DNA from: Virgibacillus halotolerans
GTDB lineage: Bacteria > Bacillota > Bacilli > Bacillales > Amphibacillaceae
Assembly (NCBI RefSeq): GCF_016908515.1
Contig: NZ_JAFBEA010000004.1
Location: 62,001-126,000, forward strand
DNA length: 64,000 bases
Direction of reading: 5' to 3'
Part shown: positions 45,212-54,313 of the stretch, in pieces
Layout: each line of letters opens with the position of its first letter
How positions within the stretch are numbered: position 1 is the first letter of the stretch
Notes under the pieces: generated by a model
The model's database searches: none
Told to the model about the DNA's origin: nothing
Seen by the model: the letters and a program-made list of their open reading frames with translations, nothing else
Translations under genes and position numbers: made by a program

Positions 45212-45924
45212 ATCCCCTCCACAATCGTAACTATTTCACGTACAACTTCCGGGATTGTTTCGCTGGTTTTTTTGTCTATTGATGAACCAAAAATGTGTGG
45301 CATAAAATATTCAATGTCGATGTCTTTAACACCTAACATAATATCCTTTATATTATTAGAATCAATACCACCTGCAGGTTCTACACCACGAATCCCTTTA
45401 GTTGCAGCCACTTTGGTTAAATAAATTAATTCCTCAATATGTTGCGTTCCTTTAACGGGCATCATTTTAATACTCTCAACTCCAAGACTGGCGACAATCT
45501 CAACGAACATCTCCACTTCCAGCATCTGGCCTGTACACGCTAATTGGATTGTACCCACATTACCTGTTGGTTTAACCAATGCATTAACAACCTGGTCTTT
45601 TATATGAGCACCGTCCAAATACCCTTTTGCATATACAGCAGTTTCTAATGGTTGATTGATATGTCCTGGTTGTGATGCAAGCGCAATATCCAATACCTTC
45701 TCCCAATTTGCAATATTACCGCCACCACCAAGACCGATACTAATCGTGTCTGTTACCGATTGAAGTGCTTGAACCTTCTCCACTGCCAATGCAACTGTTT
45801 CAAACTTATCAGATACAATTCCAGGAACCACATAGCCAGAACCTGCTTCCATAATTGTTGCAGCATTTTCCGCATCACGTGCTAAAAAATTAAATAAAAA
45901 CTTTTCATGTAACTTTTTTCTCAT
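45208..45924 (-). CDS. KDGP aldolase family protein (DgaF-like)
   Basis: 238 residues from the ATG at 45924, 8 bp after AAAGGTG; a GTG at 45933 overlaps that site. It matches the family of DgaF, 2-dehydro-3-deoxy-6-phosphogluconate aldolase of D-glucosaminate use (PF07071), with SIGLGGGGNIANW, KPTGNVGTIQLACTG and VEPAGGIDSNNIKDIM. A class I aldolase Lys is expected within KMMPVKGTQH. It would split a keto-deoxy-phosphosugar acid into pyruvate and glyceraldehyde-3-phosphate. The usual partner DgaE (ammonia-lyase) is absent, so the substrate must arise in another way, perhaps through the lactonase and amidohydrolase encoded upstream. Confidence 0.82.
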   Translation of the reverse strand: MRKKLHEKFLFNFLARDAENAATIMEAGSGYVVPGIVSDKFETVALAVEKVQALQSVTDTISIGLGGGGNIANWEKVLDIALASQPGHINQPLETAVYAKGYLDGAHIKDQVVNALVKPTGNVGTIQLACTGQMLEVEMFVEIVASLGVESIKMMPVKGTQHIEELIYLTKVAATKGIRGVEPAGGIDSNNIKDIMLGVKDIDIEYFMPHIFGSSIDKKTSETIPEVVREIVTIVEGI

Positions 45925-45976
45925 TTTTTTCACACCTTTACTTCTTACTTCTTACTTCTAGTGGTCAACAGGATTG

Positions 45977-46690
45977 TTAAGCTTTAATAAGCTTTACCAT
46001 ATTTTCCAAAGCAATATCCACAATATATTTTCCTTTTTCTTCTGTAGCCAATGTAGCGTCCCCTAACACGGCAGATTCCGTAAATTCTTCCCACGGTGTT
46101 GGCGTCACATCTGCATGCATTGGTATATCTGGTATATCAGTAATTGCTCGATCCATTTCAACCAATTCCGGCGCTAAATAAAGCATATATGAAGTTTCTA
46201 TTTCACATGCATGAAAATACGTGCCGTGCGCGGATTTGGTTTCCCGAACTTCTTCTGTTGCCTTATCCATTCCAGGATAGAAGAAATAAAATACACGCAT
46301 TTGTGGGCAAGTTTCATATAATTGGCGTGCTGATTCTTTTAATGCCGTGCCATTTCCTAAATGGCCATTTACCATCACAAATGTCGTAAAACCTTGACTA
46401 TAAAGACTTTTCCCAATATCAATGAGCAACTGGATAAGAGATTCGTTACTTACATTAATACTGCCGGGAAAATTACGTAAACTCCATACTTGTCCATATG
46501 GTAATGTTGGCAGTACGAAACCATTGACCCGTTCCGCTAATTTTTCTGATAGCCGTTCCGCCAAGAAGTTATCAGTTCCAAGTGGTAGATGTGGCCCATG
46601 TGCTTCGACAGCACCAATCGGTAATATAGCGATTCTGCTTTTTTCGATCTTCTGCTTTACATCAAAGGAATTCTGACTTTGAAATTGCAT
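45977..46690 (-). CDS. Creatininase-family amidohydrolase
   Basis: 237 residues. Metal-binding blocks of the creatininase/MftE family are seen: LPIGAVEAHGPHLPLGTDN (about 23-41), MVNGHLGNGTA (about 107-117; the family norm is N-G-H-G-G-N) and HACEIETSYMLYL (about 162-174; the norm is H-A-G-x-x-E-T-S). The metal ligands remain, but two glycines are replaced, which points to a subgroup with its own substrate. Members open cyclic amides or hydrolyse formamides. In this operon it may act on a lactam or N-acyl group of a phosphorylated amino-sugar acid; this is inference. Confidence 0.85.
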   Translation of the reverse strand: MQFQSQNSFDVKQKIEKSRIAILPIGAVEAHGPHLPLGTDNFLAERLSEKLAERVNGFVLPTLPYGQVWSLRNFPGSINVSNESLIQLLIDIGKSLYSQGFTTFVMVNGHLGNGTALKESARQLYETCPQMRVFYFFYPGMDKATEEVRETKSAHGTYFHACEIETSYMLYLAPELVEMDRAITDIPDIPMHADVTPTPWEEFTESAVLGDATLATEEKGKYIVDIALENMVKLIKA

Positions 46691-46727
46691 TGTTACTCAC
46701 CATCCATTTCTTACACATCTAGTCAAA

Positions 46728-47720
46728 CTACTTCTTAAAAGTGAAGCATCGTGCAGGATTTTGAACGAAGAACTTTTCAATTAGTTGTTTGCCGTCAAAC
46801 CCTTGTTGATCTGCTTCTTCGATAAAACGCGGAATCCATTTGCCAAGAATATTCTCTAAACCTAGTCCGTAGTCATAATGTTTATAATAAGTTTTTCTGG
46901 CAGTGTCACCACTCACCAAAATTTGGTCCGCATATCCTTTCTCAACAAGTGCTAAAATACATTGAATTCGTGTACTCTCTGGCGCATATTTAATTTTTGA
47001 TATACCGTCGAAGGAAAGCAATGCACCAGATCGTGCTATTTTTTCATGGTAGAAAGGATCTGGATTACGATCCATATGTCCAAAGCTAATGTGTTCCAGG
47101 TTAACACCTTCACTTTTAAGTAAGGCCATTTGTTCAAGCCCCATCGTGCCTGCTTCTGTATGCGAGTGCAGTGGTGCCTTTGTTTCATGATGTGCCCGCG
47201 CTACTGCACGTAACGTTTTTTCTTCCAATGGAGTAATTCTGTTATAGCCTGTTCCAAATTTCACTTGACCACCGGGTATATTTGTACCTTCCAGTCCCAC
47301 TTCAATTTCCTGGATCACGAAATCGGCCAGTTCATTAATCGTCTTTGCTTCAATCCATGCGGCATACGTAGGATAATCACCAGTGACTTGTTTCACATGT
47401 TCAGGAATAGCCGCATCCCATAAAAAGCTCTTATTAAATCCTGCGGTCCCAATGATTGTCACACCTGTTTCGATTCCAATTTCTTGGACTGCTCTTACAT
47501 CGCGTCCATAGTCCACTGCAGTTGCATCAACAATCGCCTGGCCACCAAGTTGTTTAAAATCGAGCACATCTAATTTGGACTTTTCTTTATCATCGAGCAG
47601 TAAGTCATCGTTCTCCTGTTCCATCCAGTACGGAGGTCTACATACAATATGTTCGTGTGAATACGTGACACCCAATTCTTCCGGTTTTATATCTCCTTGA
47701 AAAGTTCGAATAAAACTCAT
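46728..47720 (-). CDS. Phosphotriesterase-family protein, probable phospho-sugar lactonase
   Basis: 330 residues from the ATG at 47720, 8 bp after AGGAG (a GTG at 47729 falls in the site). An amidohydrolase-superfamily barrel: H22-x-H24 in TYSHEHIVC, a carboxylated Lys in GGQVKFGTGY (about 178), H-S-H in KAPLHSHTEAG, HISFGHMDRNPD, and metal Asp in SFDGISKIKY. Phosphotriesterase-homology proteins next to UlaA-type PTS genes have been shown in other Firmicutes and mycoplasmas to hydrolyse phosphorylated furanose lactones. The same gene neighbourhood makes that activity likely here, on the product of the PTS. It is separated from EIIC by a 111-bp gap with a weak hairpin. Confidence 0.85.
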   Translation of the reverse strand: MSFIRTFQGDIKPEELGVTYSHEHIVCRPPYWMEQENDDLLLDDKEKSKLDVLDFKQLGGQAIVDATAVDYGRDVRAVQEIGIETGVTIIGTAGFNKSFLWDAAIPEHVKQVTGDYPTYAAWIEAKTINELADFVIQEIEVGLEGTNIPGGQVKFGTGYNRITPLEEKTLRAVARAHHETKAPLHSHTEAGTMGLEQMALLKSEGVNLEHISFGHMDRNPDPFYHEKIARSGALLSFDGISKIKYAPESTRIQCILALVEKGYADQILVSGDTARKTYYKHYDYGLGLENILGKWIPRFIEEADQQGFDGKQLIEKFFVQNPARCFTFKK

Positions 47721-47791
47721 GATGATCACTCCTACAATTAGATTTTAGCATCTTTGCAAATAAGCATTGATACTTACGTTTGAAAATGGAA

Positions 47792-47818
47792 ACAAAGGGG
47801 CATAAATGTACCCTTTGT
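47792..47818 (-). terminator. Weak hairpin between EIIC and lactonase genes
   Basis: ACAAAGGG / CCCTTTGT with an 11-nt loop and only a mixed T/C tail on the minus strand. It probably stabilises or attenuates the transcript rather than ending it. Confidence 0.35.
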
Positions 47819-47831
47819 ATGAATAATCGAT

Positions 47832-49127
47832 TTAGAAAAAGAGTTGAGCTAAGAAACGGATGATCGGTCCAAGGACAAACATATCTGAATCCGCTGCCCA
47901 CATTGCCGTATCCGGAATTGTGTCTGGAAGCAGCATTTTAACAGTAATAAACTGTCCCCAGGCAACAATGGTAGCGGTGATAAAACCACCCATTAAAGCT
48001 CCTCTCACACCACCTGTAACGTTTCCAAAAACGCCTGCAGTTGCAGAGTGGAAGAACAATACAATCATTGTCGGAACAAAAACATAGCCAACTGTATTTC
48101 CTAAAATTACTAACCAAATTAAAGCACCTGCAAAGGAACCCAAAAATCCTAAAATAACGGCATTCGGAGCAAAAGGAAATACGACTGGACTATCCAATGC
48201 AGGTTTCGCACCTGGAACAATCTTGGTAGCAATCCCTTTAAATGCTGGTACCATTTCACCAATAAACATACGTACACCAAGTAATACAACAGCAATACCG
48301 GCTGTAAACGTGAATGATTGTATAATCGCATATACAATGAAGTTCTGTTCACCCGCTGCTGCCACTAATTCGGCCGCTCCCGATGTATCCCTAAAGGATA
48401 TAATAATTGCACCAACTAAAAACAATAATCCCATCGTAAGGGCTGTAATTACATTAGAATCCCTTAAAAATTCTAATCCTTTCGGGAGCTTTATTTTTTC
48501 AGAATCATTTTCTTTATTTCCTAACAATTTACCAGCAAGGGCACTTAATAATGCAACAGATGCTGACGTATGTCCAAGCGCAATATTGTCATTACCCATG
48601 ATTTTACGCATGAACGGCTGTGTTAGTGCTGGTTGGATTGTCCAATATATTCCCATAATGACGGCTAAGAACAAAACAAGCTTGCCAAAGGAAACGTGTC
48701 CAGCGCTTTGAATAATAATTCCGGCGAATATCGTTGTTGTCCAAAACATCATGTGTCCAGTTAAATATATATACTTAAATCTTGTAAATCTTGCTAATAA
48801 CACGTTTATAACGAACCCGAGTGTCATTGCCAAGGTTACGGCACTACCATATTTAGCGTTAAACCCTTCTTGTCCCATGAAATCACCCAACGGCTGTTCA
48901 GAAAGATTAAATACTTCTTTCCATAATGGTTCAAAAACCGTCAAGGCATTAACGATTACACCAGATCCTGCACTAATGATTAAAAACCCGATTACTGCTT
49001 TAAAGGTTCCACTAATTGTTTGACTTGCGGACTTCTTCTGTAACAGTAACCCTAGTAGCACGATAAATCCTAGTAAGATCGCTGCTTCACCAAAAACGTT
49101 TGTAGCAACCCAAATAATGATATCCAT
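47832..49127 (-). CDS. PTS EIIC component, UlaA/SgaT (ascorbate-type) family
   Basis: 431 residues with 11 or so membrane helices. Family segments: FKAVIGFLIISAGSGVIVNAL, GFNAKYGSAVTLAMTLGFVINVLLARFT and GVRMFIGEMVPAFKGIATKIVPGAKPALDSPVVFP. This is the translocation unit of an L-ascorbate-superfamily PTS. Known substrates include L-ascorbate and other sugar acids or lactones. It is preceded by separate EIIB and EIIA genes and followed by lactonase, amidohydrolase, aldolase and SIS genes, so the imported compound is probably a sugar acid, lactone or amino-sugar derivative. Confidence 0.9.
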   Translation of the reverse strand: MDIIIWVATNVFGEAAILLGFIVLLGLLLQKKSASQTISGTFKAVIGFLIISAGSGVIVNALTVFEPLWKEVFNLSEQPLGDFMGQEGFNAKYGSAVTLAMTLGFVINVLLARFTRFKYIYLTGHMMFWTTTIFAGIIIQSAGHVSFGKLVLFLAVIMGIYWTIQPALTQPFMRKIMGNDNIALGHTSASVALLSALAGKLLGNKENDSEKIKLPKGLEFLRDSNVITALTMGLLFLVGAIIISFRDTSGAAELVAAAGEQNFIVYAIIQSFTFTAGIAVVLLGVRMFIGEMVPAFKGIATKIVPGAKPALDSPVVFPFAPNAVILGFLGSFAGALIWLVILGNTVGYVFVPTMIVLFFHSATAGVFGNVTGGVRGALMGGFITATIVAWGQFITVKMLLPDTIPDTAMWAADSDMFVLGPIIRFLAQLFF

Positions 49128-49161
49128 TATTTTCCTCCCTCTATCGTAAACTTTTAGTTTC

Positions 49162-49434
49162 CTAGCTTTCGATATGTTCCTTTATTGCATTGTTGATTTC
49201 ACCCATATCAAAGTAATTATTAACAATGAAAACTTTTGCACTATGTCCTTGCAAACTTTCTGCAAGTTCATTACTTGTAATAATATAATCCGCTTCCATA
49301 CTAGAAGCTGTTGAAACATCGGTATGCTCTACATCTGCCTTTATCCCTTTTTCATTTAGCGCCTGTTCCACATTCATTTTTAAAATTAAACTTGTACCTT
49401 GTCCTAACCCACAAACTGTTAATATTTTCATCAT
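49162..49434 (-). CDS. PTS EIIB component, SgaB/UlaB-type
   Basis: 90 residues, a standalone EIIB domain. The phosphorylated Cys is C8 in LTVCGLGQGTSLIL. Phosphate passes from EIIA to this Cys and then to the sugar during transport by EIIC. It starts 2 bp after the EIIA stop, with GGAG at the end of the EIIA gene as its ribosome site. Confidence 0.9.
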   Translation of the reverse strand: MMKILTVCGLGQGTSLILKMNVEQALNEKGIKADVEHTDVSTASSMEADYIITSNELAESLQGHSAKVFIVNNYFDMGEINNAIKEHIES

Positions 49435-49436
49435 AA

Positions 49437-49877
49437 CTATCGCTCCATTTCTAAAATATTTTTTATTTCATCATAACTTGTGGCGTTTGATAATTTCTCC
49501 ACATTTGTTGTATCGTTTAAAAGACCCGTTAACTTTTTTAACAAGATTAAATGCTCGTCACTTGAAGAAGCGCCTAAACCAAATACGATTTGCACTGGAT
49601 CATTCATGATATGTCCAAACACAATTGGTTCTTTAAGTTGAATCAAGGATACAGAGGCTTCATTTACGCCATCTTCCGGTCGAGCATGCGGAATCGCAAT
49701 ATGTGGTGCAAGTACAAAATAAGGTCCATTTTTTCTATATGCTTCCTTCATTGCTTCTATATAGGATTCCTCAACAAGACCCTCTTGTAAAAGAAGGTTC
49801 CCTGCTGCTTCAATCGCGCTTTCAGCATCTGCAGCTTCCACACCTATTTTTACAATATCCGGCTCTAAAAATCTCAT
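49437..49877 (-). CDS. PTS EIIA component (mannitol/fructose/Ula-type EIIA_2)
   Basis: 146 residues, a single EIIA type 2 domain. The active His is H64 in APHIAIPHARPEDG. It accepts phosphate from HPr and donates it to EIIB. Its sequence is similar to the EIIA-like C-terminal domain of the regulator encoded just upstream, with which it may compete for HPr-phosphate. The gap to the regulator is 27 bp. Confidence 0.92.
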   Translation of the reverse strand: MRFLEPDIVKIGVEAADAESAIEAAGNLLLQEGLVEESYIEAMKEAYRKNGPYFVLAPHIAIPHARPEDGVNEASVSLIQLKEPIVFGHIMNDPVQIVFGLGASSSDEHLILLKKLTGLLNDTTNVEKLSNATSYDEIKNILEMER

Positions 49878-49904
49878 AAAATCTACACACCTATCATTAT
49901 ATTG

Positions 49905-52028
49905 TTATAATTCTTTATTGGACTGTGCTTTTATCAACTCAACAATATGCTGTTTGTCTGTTGTTTGAATAACACTACACTTTTTCGTGCGGTTGGAGAA
50001 TAACTTCGTTAATTGTGATAATGCTTTTAAATGTTGCTCATTATCCCATGATGACAATACAATAATGATGCACACGTCTTTTCCTAGAAAGTCAACAGGC
50101 TCTGTTACATGTAGCATGCTCATTCCCGTCTTATGTGCTCCATCCTCAGGGCTGGCATGGGGCAATGCAAATTGGTCAGAGATAACAATATAGGGACCAT
50201 GTTCTTGCACATTCTCGATCATTTTTGCTATATAGCTTTCCTTAATATACCCCTGTTCCAACAATGGTGAAGCAGCATTTTTTATTGCTTCCTGCCAGTC
50301 GCTAACTCTTTTTTTAAATATGATTCGCTCTGGTGGTAAGAGCTGATACAGACTCGGCTTTCTCGCTTCAGCATCCAAGCTAATTGGTGGATGAAAGTAA
50401 TTTCGTAACTCCTGCCGTAACGACGTATCATCATGTACCGTCGCATAGCGGCTAACCATGTCTATTACTGTTTCAGCAGAATAAACTTGTTGTTTTGGCG
50501 TTTGTTCAAACAAACTATTTACTTTTTTTAATAATTGTTCTTTGTCCTCATTATTTAAAACTGGATTTACCACAAATACCGGAACTCCCTTTTGTGGCAA
50601 TGTGATCGTTGAAACAATAAAGTCAACATTTAATTGCATCTTTTCATACTCTCTTAAAGAGGTCACACCTACGATTTCAACATTTGAAAACAATCCTTCC
50701 AACTGACTTTCTAGAAGCCTTGACGTACCTAATCCATTGGTGCACACGATTAATAGCTTTTTCAGGGACTTTTCAATTGTTAATCCTTCCTTACGCAGCC
50801 ATCCGCCAAAATGCATGGAAATAAATGCAATTTCATTTTCATCTATTGACTGATCAAGCAGATCTTCAAAATGGTGTACGACCTTTTTCGTTAAATAAAA
50901 CACCTCAATATAATTTTGTTTTACGGAGTCACGCAAGGAATTTTCAATTTTAATCCCGTATTTAATCCGATAATAAGCTGGCTTTAAATGTAGCAGTAAA
51001 TTCTGGATCATTTGCTGAGGCTCATCAAACGCAACCGCAGCATACAATTGAAAATCGGCAACCATTTTCTCAACGACCAAAAGTAATGACTGCATCTCCT
51101 GACTTTCCAACTGTGGATGCAAATTGTAATTCACTTTAGAACCAAGTAAATACTTCGCAAAGTAATATATTTCGTCTTCCGGTATAGCCGTAATTCCATA
51201 CGCTTCAGCCAATTGATGACACAGTGTTTTGGCACCTTCATATTCTTCTGTTGCCTTAATCACTTCTTTTTTAACTGGATCAACATATACCGTATTTCCA
51301 TAGGAAATTCGCTTTAGAAAGAAGTGAAACCATATTACTAAATCATTTAATACATCATCAGTAAACGCAATTCCAACTTGTTTCTCATATTCATGTAAAT
51401 ATAGATTAATCTGCTCTAACTGGGCGGATTCAAAGATGAAATATGGCTGATATGCCTGATCCATTTTGCTCGCATGAATGAAATCTGTATTAGATAAAAT
51501 CCCGTACCAACTATCTTCAGAATCGATAGCTGACAAACAATGGAGGAGTACCTGTCTTGTAGCGCCTTCATTTCCATGAATGACATAACCATCCTTTAAA
51601 TCCGAACCAATTTCTAACTGAAAACCTTTTACTTGCTCTCTCAGTTTTTTCATATCATCCAATACAGTATTTCTGCTTACTTGAAAAAGGGCCCTTATAT
51701 CCTCTAAAAAATACGCCCCACCTTCTCCAGCAATATGAATGAAAATCCAAGCTCTACGTTCAGCGGGAGAATACTCATAATATGTGTTTCCCATTGTCGG
51801 GTAGTCTTTCAATATTTTTCTTTTTGTTTTTTCATCCATATACAAACCTTGTCCTCTGACTTGCTTTATCTCAGTTAATTGGTGTACTTTAAGCCAATAT
51901 TGAATTTTATCGAGATCATTATAAATGGTACGCCGTGAAACATTTAATGTTTTCGCAAGTGCTTGAACGGATATATATGAATCCTGTTGAATTAGTTGAT
52001 TTAAGACTGCCATACTACGTTGATCCAT
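49905..52028 (-). CDS. PRD-containing PTS transcriptional activator (BglG/MtlR class)
   Basis: 707 residues. Domains in order: an N-terminal HTH (ISVQALAKTLNVSRRTIYNDLDKI, about 18-41), an Mga-like HTH (about 85-165), two PRD regulation domains with His (about 195-400), an EIIB-like domain with Cys in LIVCTNGLGTSRLL (about 415), and an EIIA-like domain with His in SDQFALPHASPEDG (about 620). Phosphorylation by HPr and the cognate EIIB sets its activity, so it should activate the PTS operon when substrate is transported. It is the first gene of that operon, and a sigma-A promoter lies just upstream. Confidence 0.9.
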   Translation of the reverse strand: MDQRSMAVLNQLIQQDSYISVQALAKTLNVSRRTIYNDLDKIQYWLKVHQLTEIKQVRGQGLYMDEKTKRKILKDYPTMGNTYYEYSPAERRAWIFIHIAGEGGAYFLEDIRALFQVSRNTVLDDMKKLREQVKGFQLEIGSDLKDGYVIHGNEGATRQVLLHCLSAIDSEDSWYGILSNTDFIHASKMDQAYQPYFIFESAQLEQINLYLHEYEKQVGIAFTDDVLNDLVIWFHFFLKRISYGNTVYVDPVKKEVIKATEEYEGAKTLCHQLAEAYGITAIPEDEIYYFAKYLLGSKVNYNLHPQLESQEMQSLLLVVEKMVADFQLYAAVAFDEPQQMIQNLLLHLKPAYYRIKYGIKIENSLRDSVKQNYIEVFYLTKKVVHHFEDLLDQSIDENEIAFISMHFGGWLRKEGLTIEKSLKKLLIVCTNGLGTSRLLESQLEGLFSNVEIVGVTSLREYEKMQLNVDFIVSTITLPQKGVPVFVVNPVLNNEDKEQLLKKVNSLFEQTPKQQVYSAETVIDMVSRYATVHDDTSLRQELRNYFHPPISLDAEARKPSLYQLLPPERIIFKKRVSDWQEAIKNAASPLLEQGYIKESYIAKMIENVQEHGPYIVISDQFALPHASPEDGAHKTGMSMLHVTEPVDFLGKDVCIIIVLSSWDNEQHLKALSQLTKLFSNRTKKCSVIQTTDKQHIVELIKAQSNKEL

Positions 52029-52078
52029 CTTATAATTCCTCCTAAATTATTAGTTCATTAGTAGTATGTTCTATTTAT

Positions 52079-52107
52079 AGTATAATTGGGATAATAATGC
52101 TTGATAA
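52079..52107 (-). promoter_or_regulatory. Predicted promoter of the PTS operon
   Basis: On the minus strand: TTATCA (52107-52102), 17-bp spacer, TATACT (52084-52079), about 50 bp before the regulator start. Confidence 0.5.
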
Positions 52108-52239
52108 GACCAAATAGATCACAAGTGTATGTGCAAAATCGGACTGGGAATCAAGAGGGTTCGTTGCTGGCTTTCAAATATGCTCTGTTTTCTGTCAAAA
52201 GGTTGCCTGCTCGACAAGTGTTATTCTGATTTTCTCCGT

Positions 52240-52272
52240 AAAAAAATACCGACCTCCATCCATGGTCGGTAT
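52240..52272 (-). terminator. Terminator of the N-acetylgalactosamine operon
   Basis: A perfect 9-bp stem ATACCGACC / GGTCGGTAT with a 9-nt loop, followed on the minus strand by seven T. It separates lacC from the PTS operon. Confidence 0.85.
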
Positions 52273-52280
52273 AACTTTAT

Positions 52281-53216
52281 CTATGCTAACTTCTCTACTA
52301 ATATCTGCTCAACACACCAATCCACTTTTAATGGATCAACATGGCCCGTCTTCTCTTCCATTGCATTTAAAACACCCATGGCGAGTCCATATTTAATCAG
52401 CGCTTCGTCTCCTAATCCGCGTGATAAGCCAGCGGCAAATCCAGCGATAACGGAATCCCCAGAACCTACTGGATTTATTGTTTCAACTTTTGGTATGGTC
52501 ACTTTATATAGTTGTTGCTCATGTTTTACAAGTGCCCCGTCAACTCCCAGTGTGACAACAATCCATGGCACATCAGTAAATAGATTGGATTCCAATGCTT
52601 CTATAACATGAGTCTTATTCGGTAAATTTTCGCCAATTAAATCAGCCAATTCTTCCTGGTTGGGTTTTATTAAATAAGGTTTACTTTCGTTTTTCAAAGC
52701 ATGGTGAAGCAATTCCCCTTTGGTATCAAGCAATACTGGTGTATTTTGCTGAGCTGCCATTTCCAGTATTTTATTATAATAGTCTGCTGCTATACCTTTT
52801 GGTAGACTACCAGATATTGTAATAAATTTAGCTTGTTTCATATTGGTTGAGAGCTCTTTTAGAAACAAATCAGCCTCTCTCCTCGAAATGGTTGGTCCAC
52901 TTTCAAGGATTTCTGTCTGCTTTCCTTCATGGATTACAGCGATACAATTCCGAGTGGCTCCTTCAATGCTGACGAAATAATCACGAATGTTCAACGTGGA
53001 GATTTCCTGACGAATAAAATCACCTAAACTGCCACCCAGAAACCCCGTAGCTGCAACATCTTCGCCAAGCTGGTGAAGTACCCTTGTTACATTTAACCCT
53101 TTGCCACCAGCCGTCTTAGAAACATCTGCCACTCGGTTAACCGTATCTAATGCAAAAGCACCAGGTAACTTATAGCTTATATCAACAGACGGATTCAGTG
53201 TGATGGTTAGAATCAA
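52281..53216 (-). CDS. lacC: Tagatose-6-phosphate kinase (LacC) / 1-phosphofructokinase family
   Basis: 311 residues, PfkB family. The N-terminus MILTITLNPSVDISY, the substrate motif KTAGGKGLNVTRVLHQLG (about 34-51) and the ATP/catalytic motif NPVGSGDSVIAGFAAGL (about 247-263) are typical of the LacC/FruK group. With lacD next door the physiological reaction is most likely tagatose-6-phosphate + ATP to tagatose-1,6-bisphosphate. The start is a TTG at 53216 behind GAGGTGA. It is the last gene of the agaS-nagA-lacD-lacC operon, before a strong terminator. Confidence 0.88.
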   Translation of the reverse strand: MILTITLNPSVDISYKLPGAFALDTVNRVADVSKTAGGKGLNVTRVLHQLGEDVAATGFLGGSLGDFIRQEISTLNIRDYFVSIEGATRNCIAVIHEGKQTEILESGPTISRREADLFLKELSTNMKQAKFITISGSLPKGIAADYYNKILEMAAQQNTPVLLDTKGELLHHALKNESKPYLIKPNQEELADLIGENLPNKTHVIEALESNLFTDVPWIVVTLGVDGALVKHEQQLYKVTIPKVETINPVGSGDSVIAGFAAGLSRGLGDEALIKYGLAMGVLNAMEEKTGHVDPLKVDWCVEQILVEKLA

Positions 53217-53347
53217 TAAATGTCACCTCTTTTTTTATATAGTAATAGATTGTGTACATTGTTTGCTATGAATCGAGTATGTGGCGGTGAGGATCAACTT
53301 CAACGCAATGTCATTACCGCATACCTCCAATACGGCCACCTCTTCAA

Positions 53348-54310
53348 TCAATATCCACTATGCGAAGCAGTCTCTTTAAGTACATCATTTAACTCTGTAA
53401 TATTGTTTTTACCTTCTTTCCGTAACCACTCTCCTGCTGCTTTTTCGCCTGCTTCTTTATACAAGTGTGCTGCGCCACTCCAAGTTGCTCTTCCGCATAA
53501 AACACCATGAAATGCTGCGTTAGCGTCTTTGGCGAATTGCAATGTCTCCTGAAATAATGCTGCGCTTACCCCAGCACTAAGGAAAATATATGGGATATCG
53601 CTCACATCGCTTTGTTCCTTGAAAAATACTGCCGCTTCTTCTTTTGAATGAACATGTTCACCTTCACCGTAACCTGCAACATAATTCATATTAACTGGCA
53701 CTTCGACTTTTAATACATCTACTTTGAATCTTTCATCTGAAAAATGTTTCATAGATTCAATTACTTTATGTGGTTTTACTTTCGCATAATCCTTGCCCTT
53801 TGTATCCGGAATTTCTTCAGCATATGTTAATATCTCCAGGAAAAATGGAACATCCTCAGCAAGACATTCGGAGCCGATTCGTTCAACAAATACATCTTTT
53901 CGATCATTCACACCGCTATGATCATCGATATCATGATAAATTAATATTTTGATGCCATCTGCACCTTTTTCCACAAGTTTTTTTACAGACCAATCTGGAA
54001 GCAAGCTTGGAAAACGCCCCCTCTCAGTTGTGTCATAACCTGTTTTTTCATAAGCAACCAACAAGCCACAACTTTCATCCTTACTTTCAACTGCAGGCCA
54101 GCCATATTCAGGGTCCAGTAAAATAGCAGATGCATGGGGAGTTAAATTTTCTGATACCAATTTTTTAAACGATTCAATTTGTTCTTTGGATGTATCTTCT
54201 CCCATCATTCGTTTCAAAGCGCCCCTTTGATCAATCGCCAGTGCACTAAAATATCCCTGTTCATTCATTAATTTTTTTAACCTTTTCGTTTTCAATTCAC
54301 TATTTCTCAT
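53348..54310 (-). CDS. lacD: Tagatose-1,6-bisphosphate aldolase (LacD type)
   Basis: 320 residues, the usual length for class I LacD aldolases. Characteristic segments: YFSALAIDQRGALKRMMG (about 20-37), LLDPEYGWPA, GADGIKILIYHD, VDVLKVEVPVN with the expected Schiff-base Lys, and IFLSAGVSAALF. It splits tagatose-1,6-bisphosphate into dihydroxyacetone phosphate and glyceraldehyde-3-phosphate. It is placed between nagA (3 bp) and lacC (131 bp). Confidence 0.92.
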   Translation of the reverse strand: MRNSELKTKRLKKLMNEQGYFSALAIDQRGALKRMMGEDTSKEQIESFKKLVSENLTPHASAILLDPEYGWPAVESKDESCGLLVAYEKTGYDTTERGRFPSLLPDWSVKKLVEKGADGIKILIYHDIDDHSGVNDRKDVFVERIGSECLAEDVPFFLEILTYAEEIPDTKGKDYAKVKPHKVIESMKHFSDERFKVDVLKVEVPVNMNYVAGYGEGEHVHSKEEAAVFFKEQSDVSDIPYIFLSAGVSAALFQETLQFAKDANAAFHGVLCGRATWSGAAHLYKEAGEKAAGEWLRKEGKNNITELNDVLKETASHSGY

Positions 54311-54313
54311 GCT

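Noticed and set aside
45940-45962. Repeated ACTTCTT units before the KDGP-aldolase-like gene
   Set aside because: Only about three short copies in a 52-bp gap; too short to support a function.
48223-48711. 162-codon plus-strand ORF
   Set aside because: It is opposite the EIIC membrane protein gene, whose codon pattern commonly leaves the antisense frame open.
52129-52611. 160-codon plus-strand ORF
   Set aside because: It overlaps the terminator and the lacC gene antisense and has no family signal.
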